Source of the DNA: DASYAN01 sp963727755
GTDB lineage: Bacteria; Chloroflexota; Ktedonobacteria; Ktedonobacterales; Ktedonobacteraceae
Length of the DNA stretch: 64,000 nucleotides
Direction: 5' to 3'
NCBI GenBank assembly: GCA_963727755.1
Contig: CAVSHN010000017.1
Coordinates: 186,001-250,000 of the forward strand
Under the pieces are notes generated by a model, which did not search any database, was not told the origin of the DNA, and saw only the letters and a list, made by a program, of their open reading frames with translations. The position numbers and the translations under genes were made by a program. Shown here piece by piece: positions 48,648-58,553 of the stretch; position 1 is the first letter of the stretch; each line of letters begins with the position of its first letter.

Positions 48648-49556
48648 GTGGAAGAAAAGTACTTAATACCAGAAGATATTGTGCATCGAATTCGTTTGGA
48701 ACGTGAGTACCCTGAGAATGAAGGACGTGTGTTCTTGATCGTTGAAGGAAATGCAGATAAGCAGCTTTACCAGTGGCTCGTAGCAAAGGATGTGTGCGGC
48801 ATCGTGGTTGCCCACGGCAAAGAGAATGTGATCAAGACCTTGGCCATTCTGGAAAAGGATGGCTTTCTTGGAACTCTGGCCATCGTCGATGCCGATTTTA
48901 TGGCCCTGGAAGATGAGCAATCTCCTTCTCCCAATCTACTGTTGACTGATACACACGACCTTGAGATGATGGCTATCAATTCGTTAGCTCTAGAGAAGGT
49001 GCTAAGCGAATTTGGATCTGAGAATAAGATAGCAATAATGGAAAGGAAGCACAAAAAGGACCTTCGTTCACTACTATTATCCTGTGCCATGCCTATCGGT
49101 TACTTGCGCTGGATTTCATTGCGAGAGAACTTATCGCTGAAATTTGAGGATTTGAAGTTCGAGAAATTTATTAATAAGGATGATTTAACAATAGATATTA
49201 TGCAATTGATAAGGATTGTGCAAAGTCATACTATAGACAATAGAGGCTCACAAAAGCTTCTGCTGAAGGATAGTGATCTCCATGATAAGATACAACAGTT
49301 AAGTAGTGATTCTCATGATCCCTGGCATGTCTGCTGTGGTCATGATATGGTAATAATCTTGTCACTTGGGCTACGGAAGGCAATTGGGAGCAGCAAGATC
49401 ACTGAGCCAGATCTGATCGAAAAGTGCTTGCGGCTTGCCTATGAACATACTTTTTTCTCGCAAACTCAACTTTGCGCAGCTATTCAAATATGGGAAGGCA
49501 TCAATAGCACTTTTACGGTGTTAAGAGATTCAAGCACAATGGAAAGTGCACAATAG
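48648..49556 (+). CDS. DUF4435 TOPRIM-like protein, AriB-like
   Basis: A 302-residue protein starting at GTG 48648. DUF4435 motifs: VFLIVEGNADKQLYQWL (catalytic-type Glu), LAIVDADFMALE (Asp-x-Asp) and LLLTDTHDLEMMAINSLAL. In PARIS, AriB is the effector nuclease released from the AriA ATPase when a phage inhibitor is sensed and it cleaves tRNA. Here only the family resemblance and gene order support that role. The gene is tightly coupled to the ATPase upstream. Confidence 0.75.
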   Translation: MEEKYLIPEDIVHRIRLEREYPENEGRVFLIVEGNADKQLYQWLVAKDVCGIVVAHGKENVIKTLAILEKDGFLGTLAIVDADFMALEDEQSPSPNLLLTDTHDLEMMAINSLALEKVLSEFGSENKIAIMERKHKKDLRSLLLSCAMPIGYLRWISLRENLSLKFEDLKFEKFINKDDLTIDIMQLIRIVQSHTIDNRGSQKLLLKDSDLHDKIQQLSSDSHDPWHVCCGHDMVIILSLGLRKAIGSSKITEPDLIEKCLRLAYEHTFFSQTQLCAAIQIWEGINSTFTVLRDSSTMESAQ

Positions 49557-49615
49557 CCTAATTTGGTATATCGACCAGCAATGTCTATTACAAGAAGGCT
49601 CATTCGAGACTGAAA

Positions 49616-50830
49616 ATGATCACAACTTCACCACTTCGAGAAATCTCACAACCAACGGAACCAATAGAGCGACTCCTGGAAACGGTCTCGCTCTATCTGC
49701 ACATCCCATTTTGTCATACCCGTTGCCACTACTGTGATTTCAATACCTATGCAGGTATCCTGCCAATGCGTGAACCGTATGTACATGCACTACTCACGGA
49801 AATCACGCTAGCAGGACAGTCAGCCCAGCACACAGACGGGTCACCTCGCCGTTCTCGCACGATCTTCTTCGGCGGCGGCACACCCAGTCTACTAAGCGTA
49901 TCGCAGATCACACGCCTACTCAATGCTTGCCATAGCGCCTTCGCAGTAGACAAGGATGCCGAAATTACGCTAGAAGCCAATCCTGGCACACTGGACCAAG
50001 CACAACTAGCGGGCCTGCGCACTGCTGGTATCAACCGTTTGAGCATGGGAGCCCAGACTACCGATGCAGGTCTACTCAAAACGCTGGGACGTATTCACAC
50101 GCCTAAGGAGATTCAGCAAGCTATCCAATACGCACGAAGTGCTGGCTTCACATCTATCAACATGGACTTCATGTTTGGACTACCAGGACAAACAATGGAC
50201 CACTGGCGCGAAACGCTCGATCGTGCTCTGGACCTGCATCCAGAACATCTTTCCCTTTACTCGCTCATTATTGAAGAAGGTACACCTTTTTACGATTGGG
50301 TACATCAGGGCCGCATCACCCCCGGGGATGAGGATCTCTGTGCCGATATGTACGAGTATGCTGACGAACTTCTTCACAAAGCTGGCTACATCAATTACGA
50401 AATCTCAAACTGGGCACTCCCAGGTCATCAGAGTCGTCACAATCTGACCTACTGGCAAAATCTCCCTTATATTGGCATGGGAGCTGGTGCTCACTCCTGT
50501 TTTGGTGGAAGACGCTTCTCCAATGAGCGCAATCCGGCGACTTACATCAAACAGCTCAAAGAGGGGCAAATGCCTGAGGTTGAAAGCGAATCTGTGGGAC
50601 TGCTCCAAGCCATGTCCGAAACTGCATTTCTCGCACTGCGTACCGCCATGGGACTGCACCTGCCAACGTTTGAAGAACGTTTCAAAATGCCATTTGTTGA
50701 CTTCATCGGCGAACGCTTGCAGACCGTTACAGAGGCGGAACTACTGGAATGTGTTGATGGATGGCTACGCCTGAGCAAACGCGGACGCCTTCTTGGCAAC
50801 GAGGTCTTTTTACGTCTACTACCGGATTAA
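49616..50830 (+). CDS. hemW: HemW-type radical SAM heme chaperone
   Basis: The radical SAM cluster motif is CHTRCHYCDF, preceded by LYLHIPFC. FFGGGTPSLL and EANPGT follow as in HemW/HemN. The extra HemN catalytic N-terminal part is lacking, so it is the HemW heme-transfer type and not coproporphyrinogen dehydrogenase. It is 404 residues, ATG 49616. It is followed 24 nt later by recJ. Confidence 0.9.
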   Translation: MITTSPLREISQPTEPIERLLETVSLYLHIPFCHTRCHYCDFNTYAGILPMREPYVHALLTEITLAGQSAQHTDGSPRRSRTIFFGGGTPSLLSVSQITRLLNACHSAFAVDKDAEITLEANPGTLDQAQLAGLRTAGINRLSMGAQTTDAGLLKTLGRIHTPKEIQQAIQYARSAGFTSINMDFMFGLPGQTMDHWRETLDRALDLHPEHLSLYSLIIEEGTPFYDWVHQGRITPGDEDLCADMYEYADELLHKAGYINYEISNWALPGHQSRHNLTYWQNLPYIGMGAGAHSCFGGRRFSNERNPATYIKQLKEGQMPEVESESVGLLQAMSETAFLALRTAMGLHLPTFEERFKMPFVDFIGERLQTVTEAELLECVDGWLRLSKRGRLLGNEVFLRLLPD

Positions 50831-50854
50831 CTATTATTCAACAAGGATAGGCAT

Positions 50855-52668
50855 TTGGAAGCACGAGCATCATTTTCAACAATCTGGCAAGTTTATCCCC
50901 AACTCTCACATGAACAGTTCCAGAGGGCTAAAGATGCTGGAATTAATCCAGTACTCACTCAGCTGCTCCATAATCGCGACCTCAAAACGCTAGAAGAAAT
51001 GACTGCATTTCTCCAGGCGGACTACACTTCGACACGTAATCCACTTGATCTTATCGACATGGAACGTGCCGTTACACGCATCGAACAAGCATTGGTCAAC
51101 CGCGAACATATCACCGTCTATGGCGACTACGACGCTGACGGAGTCACTTCTTCAGCTCTGCTCTTCCGTGCACTACATTCCCTGAAACAGCCAGAAGCTA
51201 CTCTTGATTACCACATCCCTCACAGACTACACGACGGCTGTGGCCTTAACTTACCTGCGCTCGACCAGATCAAAGCACGTGGCACCTCTCTGATCATCAC
51301 CACCGACTGCGCCATCTCTGACATTGAACAGGTTGACTATGCTCAATCGCTTGGCATTGACATCATTATTACTGACCACCATCATCCACTATCTGACTTA
51401 CCACGCGCCCATGCAATAATCAACTCCTGGCGTCCAGATTGCACATACGGGGAGCGCTATCTCTGTGGGGTCGGAATAGCCTTCAAGCTCACACAAGCTC
51501 TCTATCGCGCCCACAAACGCACCCTAGAGCAAGAATTGGAACTACTCGATCTTGTAGCAATCGGCACCATCGCCGACATCGCACCACTGCTAGGAGAAAA
51601 TCATACCCTGGTACGTCTAGGTATGGAACGTTTGAACGCTACACGCCTGCCGGGCCTGAAGGCTCTCATCCATGTTGCAAATCTACAACTAGGCCGCCTG
51701 CGTGAGCGCGATATTTCCTTTGGCTTGGCACCACGCATCAATGCTGCTGGACGTATGAAAGAGGCCAGCATCGCTTTCGAACTTTTAGTAACTGACAACG
51801 AAGAAAGAGCTACCATTCTCGCAGCTGAGCTGGAACAGCTTAATATTTCACGCCAGCAGCATACAGAGGAACTGATGAAGCATGTCCGTAAACAGGCTCA
51901 GAGCCAGTCTGACCAACCCATTATCCTTGTCAGTGGCAACGACTGGCATGAGGGCCTCATCGGTCTGATCGCAGGAAAGCTAGCTGAAGAAACCAAAAAC
52001 CCGTACTTGTCCTCAATAATGATCACCTGACAAATTTGAGTCGCGGCTCGGCCCGCGGCCAGAAAAACTTCAATATTATCGAGGCCTTGCGCAGTTTCGA
52101 GGACCAGCTAGAACGCTACGGTGGGCATACACAGGCAGCTGGCTTTACGATCAAAAGTGAACGCATTGAACAGCTCAGAGAACACCTCTTGAGATGGTCA
52201 GAGAATGCCGAGTTAGTAGCCCCACTCATCATCGAGGGTACAGCCTTGCTAGACCCGACAGGCATAGTGATCGAACAGGAGCCTTCGGAAAGTTTACCGC
52301 CTGCCGCGCCCAAAATGGTCGATCTTACATTCACTAAAGTTGAGAATCTGACATATAGCATGTACAAAACAATCCGCCGCCTGAGCCCGTTTGGCGCTGG
52401 CAATCCTGAGCCAATCTTTAAAATGGAAAATTTGCGCCTGCTTGATATGCGGACTAGCGGCAACAATAGACAAAACCTGCGTTTGCACTTGAAAGCAGCT
52501 AATAGCAATACACAGCTTTTTGGCACTTACTCACGTGGGGCTACTGAGATGCAACGACTCAAGAATGCCTCCCATGTAAACATTATCTTCAAGCTAGAGT
52601 CTCCAGAAGATGACGCAAGGCAAGAAGTATGGGTGAAAATTCTGGATGTCGAATCAGTAGATGGATAA
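50855..52668 (+). CDS. recJ: RecJ single-strand 5'-3' exonuclease (frameshifted)
   Basis: TTG 50855 is the start, with AAGGAT upstream. DHH-family motifs: VYGDYDADGVTS, IITTDCAI and IIITDHHHPLS. The DHHA1 part GGHTQAAGFTI is in the second frame. The first frame runs into a false stop after EETKNPY; adding one A to the run at 51995-51999 restores EETKKPVLVLNNDHLTNLSR GSARG-like continuity to 52668, about 604 residues. It functions in recombination and mismatch repair. The OB-fold end is intact. Confidence 0.9.
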
Positions 52669-52713
52669 GCGAGATATTCCCATATCTAATACTTAACGCG
52701 CAAGAATCAATTG

Positions 52714-52756
52714 AAAGGGGCGGGCTGCTTTGAGACATCCAGCAGCCCGCCCCTTT
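52714..52756. terminator. Bidirectional terminator between recJ and gdhA
   Basis: A 16-bp perfect GC-rich stem: AAAGGGGCGGGCTGCT (52714-52729) with AGCAGCCCGCCCCTTT (52741-52756), 11-nt loop. It sits between two converging genes. Confidence 0.85.
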
Positions 52757-52826
52757 ACACTCCTTTCCTAATAGAAGGAAACAATTATTACGAGAATCTT
52801 CTTGCTCGCAGAGACATGGGAAATTG

Positions 52827-54080
52827 TCACGGATAAACGCCACGAAGTTCAGTTGCCTCGGCAACACGAGCTACAGCTAACAAATATGCACCCAGGCGTA
52901 AATTTGTCTCCTGTTCATATGACTTGCGCTGCACTGCCTGATATGCCTTGACCATAATGGCTTCCAGCCGATGATTGATCTCTTGCTCAGTCCAGAAGAA
53001 ACGCTGGATATCCTGTACCCATTCGAAGTAGCTGACAGTTACGCCACCAGCATTCGCCAAGATGTCGGGCACAACTGTGATTCCCCGATCATGCAGAATC
53101 TGCTCAGCCTCTGGAGTTGTTGGACCATTAGCAGCCTCAACGACCATGCGAGCCTTGATATGGGCAGCATTCTCGATCGTCAACTGGTTTTCTAGAGCGG
53201 CAGGGATCAATATATCGCAAGGCAACTCTAGTAGCTCTGCGTTTGAAACCGCTTCTGTATCGGGCAACGCCTGCAAAGTCCCATGCTCCTTCGAATAGCG
53301 CAGAGCCCGCGGTACATTAATACCTTCAGGATTATAAATACCGCCGCTGATATCACTTAACCCAACTACCTTGCACCCCATCTCATAAAATAAGCGGGCT
53401 GTGATACTACCAACATTGCCAAAGCCCTGGACCACTACGGAACAGTTCTCTGGCACCAGATCGTAGTCACGCATAGCTTCGCGAGTGATCACCTGCACGC
53501 CACGCGCAGTAGCCTCAAGTCGGCCTTCACTACCACCAATCGATAGTGGCTTGCCAGTAATCACAGCAGGCACAGCATACCCCTGATGCATAGAATACGT
53601 ATCCATAATCCAAGCCATGACTTGGGGATTAGTATCCATATCAGGAGCAGGAATGTCACTATTTGGGCCCAGAAGAATAGCTATCTCGGTAGCATAGCGA
53701 CGGGTCATGTGTTCAAGCTCTACACGGGACATTTTATGAGGATCGCAAATCACACCTCCCTTGGCACCACCAAAAGGAATGTCAACCACCGCACACTTCC
53801 ATGTCATCCACATTGCCAGAGCACGAACTTCATCAAGAGACACAAAAGGACTAAAACGAATACCACCCTTAGCAGGACCACGGTTAATATTATGCTGCAC
53901 ACGATACCCGGTAAACATTTCGACATTGCCATCGTCCATGCGCACCGGGAAATTCACAACCAATTCACGCTTTGGTTTACTCAAGATAGCACGCATTGGC
54001 TGGGACAAACCTAGACGTTCAGCAGCATCATTGAATTGGGAAACTGCAACGTCATAGAGATTTACATCATTAGCAACCAT
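52827..54080 (-). CDS. gdhA: Glutamate dehydrogenase (Glu/Leu/Phe/Val dehydrogenase family)
   Basis: It interconverts glutamate and 2-oxoglutarate plus ammonia. The substrate lysines lie in RGPAKGGIRF and CAVVDIPFGGAKGGVICDP; the NAD(P) loop is VVVQGFGNVGSITA. At 417 residues it is of the hexameric short type. ATG 54080 has AAGGAGG upstream. Together with the arginase at 56.3 kb it suggests amino-acid nitrogen use, though the genes are not in one operon. Confidence 0.95.
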   Translation of the reverse strand: MVANDVNLYDVAVSQFNDAAERLGLSQPMRAILSKPKRELVVNFPVRMDDGNVEMFTGYRVQHNINRGPAKGGIRFSPFVSLDEVRALAMWMTWKCAVVDIPFGGAKGGVICDPHKMSRVELEHMTRRYATEIAILLGPNSDIPAPDMDTNPQVMAWIMDTYSMHQGYAVPAVITGKPLSIGGSEGRLEATARGVQVITREAMRDYDLVPENCSVVVQGFGNVGSITARLFYEMGCKVVGLSDISGGIYNPEGINVPRALRYSKEHGTLQALPDTEAVSNAELLELPCDILIPAALENQLTIENAAHIKARMVVEAANGPTTPEAEQILHDRGITVVPDILANAGGVTVSYFEWVQDIQRFFWTEQEINHRLEAIMVKAYQAVQRKSYEQETNLRLGAYLLAVARVAEATELRGVYP

Positions 54081-54194
54081 TTAGGTAGGCCTCCTTGGAA
54101 GGTATCCATACATCTCTGCATGCCAAGTCTCACTGTCCATCAGTGGGACATCTGCCCTAGAGCGGGCAAGCTCAATTGCTGACATAATACTTAT

Positions 54195-54224
54195 AGTATA
54201 GGATTTTGTAGAGGCTTTTGTCCA
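54195..54224 (-). promoter_or_regulatory. Candidate promoter of gdhA
   Basis: On the minus strand TGGACA (54224-54219), 18 nt, TATACT (54200-54195). It leaves a 5' leader of about 105 nt. Confidence 0.45.
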
Positions 54225-54314
54225 CCCATCTTTTCTGAGGATCTCAGACATGTAGATAATTCATTTATCTTCGCAGTTTTTTGGAGTGAGCTTGTAGAGC
54301 ATAGAGGGATGAGG

Positions 54315-54352
54315 AAAATGTCCCTTTTTTCTACCAAAATGTCCCTTTTTTC
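54315..54352 (+). repeat. Two-copy 21-bp motif shared with 20201-20238
   Basis: AAAATGTCCCTTTTTTC occurs twice at a 21-bp period, 37 of 38 bases identical to the copy upstream of the 20392 orphan gene. A TTGACA directly follows at 54355. It also opens a 23-codon frame at 54318-54389 encoding MSLFSTKMSLFSLDK. Confidence 0.75.
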
Positions 54353-54519
54353 ACTTGACAAAGTGTTTGCCAATCACATACCTTTTTAATGAAGAGTGCT
54401 TCCACTTGGGAATGTGCAAAGAGAGAGACACTACGAGAAATTATCCTATGTGGTTAAATGCCTTGCCAATGGAGCCTCCACAATCAGCAGTAGAACAAGT
54501 AAAGAAAGGATATATAACG

Positions 54520-56133
54520 ATGAACCAACGCTCAGGAGAAATTCGGCCACATGGCATAGAAATACAGCCATATGAATCAAATAAAGGGAAAGAAATAAAA
54601 AGCAAGTATAATGATATGGAAGAGTTACAACAAGCAACCAACCAGCTAGAAGAAAGAAAAGATCGTGTAGCGATTGTTTACCAACACGCAGAATACTTAT
54701 TTCAAGAATTTAAGAGTATAGCAGAGATTGCTAAAGTATTGAATGGTTATCGATGCTACGACTCCAAGAAATTAGACAAGGCATTTCAAGAAAAAAAAGC
54801 CATAATAAATTCAGCATATAAAAATTCTATGCCAGGGAAGGGCAGCTTCTTTGCTTGCTTCTCATGTGATTCTATTGAAAAAAGGGGGAAAAGTGAGACA
54901 AAACTTAATGATAAGACTAAAGAGCTTGAAAATTGGCTAGTGGGTATAAGAACAGATTTAAAGGGTATAAAAAACGAGTTGAAGGAAAAATTAGAACAAG
55001 ATAAGATAAAGCTTAAAAGTTCTATGCCTATATTTTCTATTGAACGTCTCAAAAAGTCTAAATCATTAAAAAATACAAAGACAGAAGAGGCAGAAAATGC
55101 AAAGACAGAAAATGCGATAGATGCAATAGATGGATTATTAGCTAGTTTAAACGGAGATAAAAAATTAGTAGCCACTAATTATAAAGAATACAATAAGAAA
55201 TATGAGGCCGTAACACAGGAAATTTCTGAAAATTTTAATTTAATGAAGAAAATGTTAGAAGCAGATATAGAAAAGTTTAAACAATACCAATCTAAAATTT
55301 TTGAAGATAGCCCCTTTCAAAGAGCACTTTCAGGAGCAATAGAGGTAGCAGGAAAAATATTAAAATTTGTCGAAAAAGAAAGTGCAATGCCAAGAGAGGT
55401 TGCCGACTTTTGTAATAATGAATATGATGGATTCTGTAAAGACATAGAAGAAAAGATTGAAAAACAAGGATTAGAAGATTTACGAGCTAACATTCGATAC
55501 ATAGCGTCTTTTGATTCTAAAAATCCTAGTATTAAAGAATCTAGTACTGGCAAAGATAAGTATCTGGATGGGGTAGAAACGAGTCTTTTTGGTATCGAAA
55601 GCAATTCTGAAGGTTTTGAAGCTGATAAAGGAAAGTATATAAAGCTACTCAAAGAAATTATAGCTTATAAAGGAATAAAAGAGTATACTAAAGAAGAACG
55701 CATCAATAGGATACAGCAAGCTGAAAATTGTCCCAAGGAGGAGCTTTCACCTGATCAGTGGAAGCGACACAGCAAAATGCGTTTAGACTTGTCTGGGCAA
55801 GTCTATGTCAGGCATGATAAAATGCTGGATAATATACGGGCAGAAAGCTCTTATTTGCAATATGGCAAAAAAATAAAAGATTTTGTGAATATGCGGAAAA
55901 CGTTAAAAGAACATATAGAAAAGTTTAAAGTATGGGAACGTAATATTACTAAAAATATAAACCTTCAAAAAGAAATTTCAAAGGTACGAGGTAATGCAGA
56001 AATCTTATTAGAAGATTCATACAAAGAGGGAATTTTAGGAAATTTTACCAATGATTATAATCAATGCACTAAAATATTTAAAGAAGTAGAAAATAAAGCT
56101 AATCAAGAGTTGGATAAAATTTGGCTTGAGTAA
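54520..56133 (+). CDS. AT-rich orphan coiled-coil protein
   Basis: A 537-residue protein I do not recognise. ATG 54520 is supported by AAAGGA at proper spacing; the frame opens earlier at 54355 without a ribosome-binding site. It is Lys/Glu rich and mostly helical, with long coiled-coil stretches (LKGIKNELKEKLEQDKIKLK) and no enzyme motif, signal peptide or membrane segment. Its strong AT bias and lack of domains suggest recent acquisition or lineage-specific origin. It shares the upstream 21-bp double motif with the 20392-23482 orphan. Confidence 0.7.
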   Translation: MNQRSGEIRPHGIEIQPYESNKGKEIKSKYNDMEELQQATNQLEERKDRVAIVYQHAEYLFQEFKSIAEIAKVLNGYRCYDSKKLDKAFQEKKAIINSAYKNSMPGKGSFFACFSCDSIEKRGKSETKLNDKTKELENWLVGIRTDLKGIKNELKEKLEQDKIKLKSSMPIFSIERLKKSKSLKNTKTEEAENAKTENAIDAIDGLLASLNGDKKLVATNYKEYNKKYEAVTQEISENFNLMKKMLEADIEKFKQYQSKIFEDSPFQRALSGAIEVAGKILKFVEKESAMPREVADFCNNEYDGFCKDIEEKIEKQGLEDLRANIRYIASFDSKNPSIKESSTGKDKYLDGVETSLFGIESNSEGFEADKGKYIKLLKEIIAYKGIKEYTKEERINRIQQAENCPKEELSPDQWKRHSKMRLDLSGQVYVRHDKMLDNIRAESSYLQYGKKIKDFVNMRKTLKEHIEKFKVWERNITKNINLQKEISKVRGNAEILLEDSYKEGILGNFTNDYNQCTKIFKEVENKANQELDKIWLE

Positions 56134-56300
56134 AAATGCTAAAAAATTGCAAAATAGGCAAAAAATCTAAAAAGATTGATAAAAAATAAAGAAATGCAAG
56201 GCTTACATGATGGCATTCAATACCTAGCGACGGCTGGTGTTATAGCACAGGACCATGAGGCCTACAATATTCATAGACAAAGATATGCGCGAGGACTATA

Positions 56301-57245
56301 ATGACAACAAAAGATACAGTGTTCAAAGACGAACTGAGGATTATCAACCCTATGCGTATCTGCATAATTGGCGCACCAATAGACTTAGGTGCCGATCGGC
56401 GAGGCGTCGATATGGGTCCCAGGGCTATTCGCTATGCTGGCCTGATTAATCAACTGCAAAGCCTCGGCCATACTGTTCGTGACGCTGGCGATCTCTCAAT
56501 AGCGTCAATAGAAAATCTGGCAATCGGCAACCCCCATCTGAAATATCTCGAACCAATCGTTCAGGCAGCGGAAGAACTGGCCTCCAAGGTTGTCACAGTC
56601 TTGCAAGCACAGGAATGCCCGCTCATCCTGGGTGGCGATCATAGCATTGCCCTTGGTTCGATTAGCGGCGTTGCCAAGATTCATCAGCCACTCGGTGTTA
56701 TCTGGATCGATGCCCATGCCGATTTCAATACCAAGGAGACAACGCCATCTGGCAATGTCCACGGCATGATCCTAGCTGCCCTGGCTGGTCTTGGCGATAA
56801 ACATCTCACCCATGTCGGTGGTTGGAGCCCCAAACTCGACAAAAACAAAATCGTGATCATCGGTGCACGCAACCTAGACCCTGGTGAACAAGACCTCCTG
56901 CGGGCCAATCACATCCATGTCTTTACGATGTCCGACATCGATCGACGTAGCATCTCAGCCATCATGCAACAGGCAATCGAGATTGCAGGAGCCAACAATG
57001 CACCCATCCATCTCAGCCTGGATATGGACTCACTAGACCCAAACGAAGCTCCGGGTGTGGGCACTCCAGTCCGTGGGGGACTTAGCTATCGAGAGGCCCA
57101 TTTCGCTATGGAAATGATCGCCGATAGTGGGCATTTGGTATCTATGGACGTCGTTGAAGTAAACTCCATTCTCGATCGCGAAAATGCCACGGCCTCGCTC
57201 GCAGTTGAGCTTATCCTGTCAGCCATGGGCAAAAAGATTTTTTGA
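56301..57245 (+). CDS. rocF: Arginase
   Basis: It hydrolyses arginine to ornithine and urea using two Mn ions. The ureohydrolase motifs are complete: ILGGDHSIALG, WIDAHADFNT and LSLDMDSLDP, and the arginase-type GNVHGM. ATG 56301 has GAGGA upstream; a second ATG sits 17 codons in (MRICIIGAPIDLG). At 314 residues it has normal length. Confidence 0.92.
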   Translation: MTTKDTVFKDELRIINPMRICIIGAPIDLGADRRGVDMGPRAIRYAGLINQLQSLGHTVRDAGDLSIASIENLAIGNPHLKYLEPIVQAAEELASKVVTVLQAQECPLILGGDHSIALGSISGVAKIHQPLGVIWIDAHADFNTKETTPSGNVHGMILAALAGLGDKHLTHVGGWSPKLDKNKIVIIGARNLDPGEQDLLRANHIHVFTMSDIDRRSISAIMQQAIEIAGANNAPIHLSLDMDSLDPNEAPGVGTPVRGGLSYREAHFAMEMIADSGHLVSMDVVEVNSILDRENATASLAVELILSAMGKKIF

Positions 57246-57261
57246 GTGCATAGGATTATAA

Positions 57262-57351
57262 CGGACGCGATAAAGCTAGTCCCTAATATAATAGGCAATA
57301 AATTGCAAAACGAACTCAATGGGAACAGCGGACGCGATAAATCTAGTCCCT
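57262..57351 (+). repeat. Two copies of the dispersed palindromic repeat
   Basis: CGGACGCGATAAAGCTAGTC (57262 on) and CGGACGCGATAAATCTAGTC (57329 on) are 67 bp apart, each followed by a GCAATAAAYTGC element. Related to 35682-35793 and 19188-19230. They lie between rocF and ilvE. Confidence 0.7.
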
Positions 57352-57492
57352 CCTACTCCTAATACACGCAATAAACTGCGCCTCACGAGTTTATTTATGC
57401 TATACTATTGGCTGAGGCAAGTACTCTCGCAGTGCCGAGATTGACTGTGCTTCAATAGACTATAAGAAAGGCGGAAAAAGGTAAGTAGCAAT

Positions 57493-57522
57493 ATGCCACT
57501 TATCGGATATCACACAAAATGA
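57493..57522 (+). CDS. Possible 9-residue leader peptide overlapping the ilvE start
   Basis: AAAGGT is followed by ATG 57493 and MPLIGYHTK, whose stop TGA overlaps the ATG of ilvE (ATGA). ilvE itself has no ribosome-binding site at normal spacing, so translational coupling through this frame is possible. Confidence 0.3.
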   Translation: MPLIGYHTK

Positions 57523-58457
57523 ACGCAAAAGTACTTTTTATGAATGGAGAATTTATACCAGCAGAACGTGGTGTTATTTCTGTACGCACCCACGGTTTTG
57601 CCTATGGTACAGGATGCTTTGAAGGCATTCGTGGCTATTGGAGCAAGGAAGATCAGCAGATCTACCTTTTCCGCCTGCGAGAACACTATGAACGCCTTCT
57701 GCGCTCAGCCAAGATCTTGCGCATGGAAGTCCCGTATACGATCGATCAACTCGTTGAAATCAGTATCGAGCTGATCAAGCACAATGATCAGCTCGAAGAT
57801 GTCTATCTGCGACCCGTGGTCTATAAAGCTGATGAGATCATTGGTGTACGCCTCCATAACCTCACCGACCACTATATCCTCACCTCAGAGCCAATGGGCA
57901 ATTATGTTGAAATCGGAGGGCTACGCTGCGGCGTATCCTCATGGCGTCGCATCGATGACAATGCCCTACCCGCACGCGCAAAAATCTGTGGCAGCTATGT
58001 CAATGCTGCATTTGCTAAAACTGAAGCATTACAAAACGGCTTCGACGAGGCTATCATGCTCACCCACGATGGGCATGTTGCCGAAGGAAGCGCAGAAAAC
58101 ATTTTTGCGCTCATCAACGGCGAATTGGTCACACCACCTCCAAGCGACAATATCTTGCTTGGCATCACCCGCGACACCGTGATTAAGATCGCTCAGCGCG
58201 AACTAGGACTCGTCACCCGCGAACGGCAGATTGATCGCACCGAGCTTTATATCGCAGAAGAGATCTTCCTATGCGGCACGGGAGCACAGATCGCCCCGGT
58301 TATTGAAGTCGATCACTCACCCGTCAGTACCGGCAATGTTGGCCCAATCGGTCAGAAACTGCAAGACCTGTATTTTGATATTGTACGCGGCAAACATCCA
58401 GTGTATAGCAAAGAGTGGTGTACGCCTGTATATAGCAAGGTAAAGGCGGCTCTGTAG
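57519..58457 (+). CDS. ilvE: Branched-chain amino-acid aminotransferase
   Basis: A fold-type IV PLP aminotransferase for the last step of Ile/Leu/Val synthesis. The PLP lysine is in ARAKICGSYVNAAFAKTEAL; the start VLFMNGEFIPAE and THGFAYGTGCFEGIRGY are family hallmarks. At 312 residues it has normal length. Threonine ammonia-lyase (ilvA) of the same pathway is at 8-9 kb, but the genes are not clustered. Confidence 0.92.
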   Translation: MNAKVLFMNGEFIPAERGVISVRTHGFAYGTGCFEGIRGYWSKEDQQIYLFRLREHYERLLRSAKILRMEVPYTIDQLVEISIELIKHNDQLEDVYLRPVVYKADEIIGVRLHNLTDHYILTSEPMGNYVEIGGLRCGVSSWRRIDDNALPARAKICGSYVNAAFAKTEALQNGFDEAIMLTHDGHVAEGSAENIFALINGELVTPPPSDNILLGITRDTVIKIAQRELGLVTRERQIDRTELYIAEEIFLCGTGAQIAPVIEVDHSPVSTGNVGPIGQKLQDLYFDIVRGKHPVYSKEWCTPVYSKVKAAL

Positions 58458-58553
58458 CACGTTCAATCTAAGAAGGCGTTGGGTCATCTCTGCTCACTAG
58501 ATACAAAACGCAACGCCCTCTCACCCCAGCAGATCAGCCTCTAGCATCAGCCT

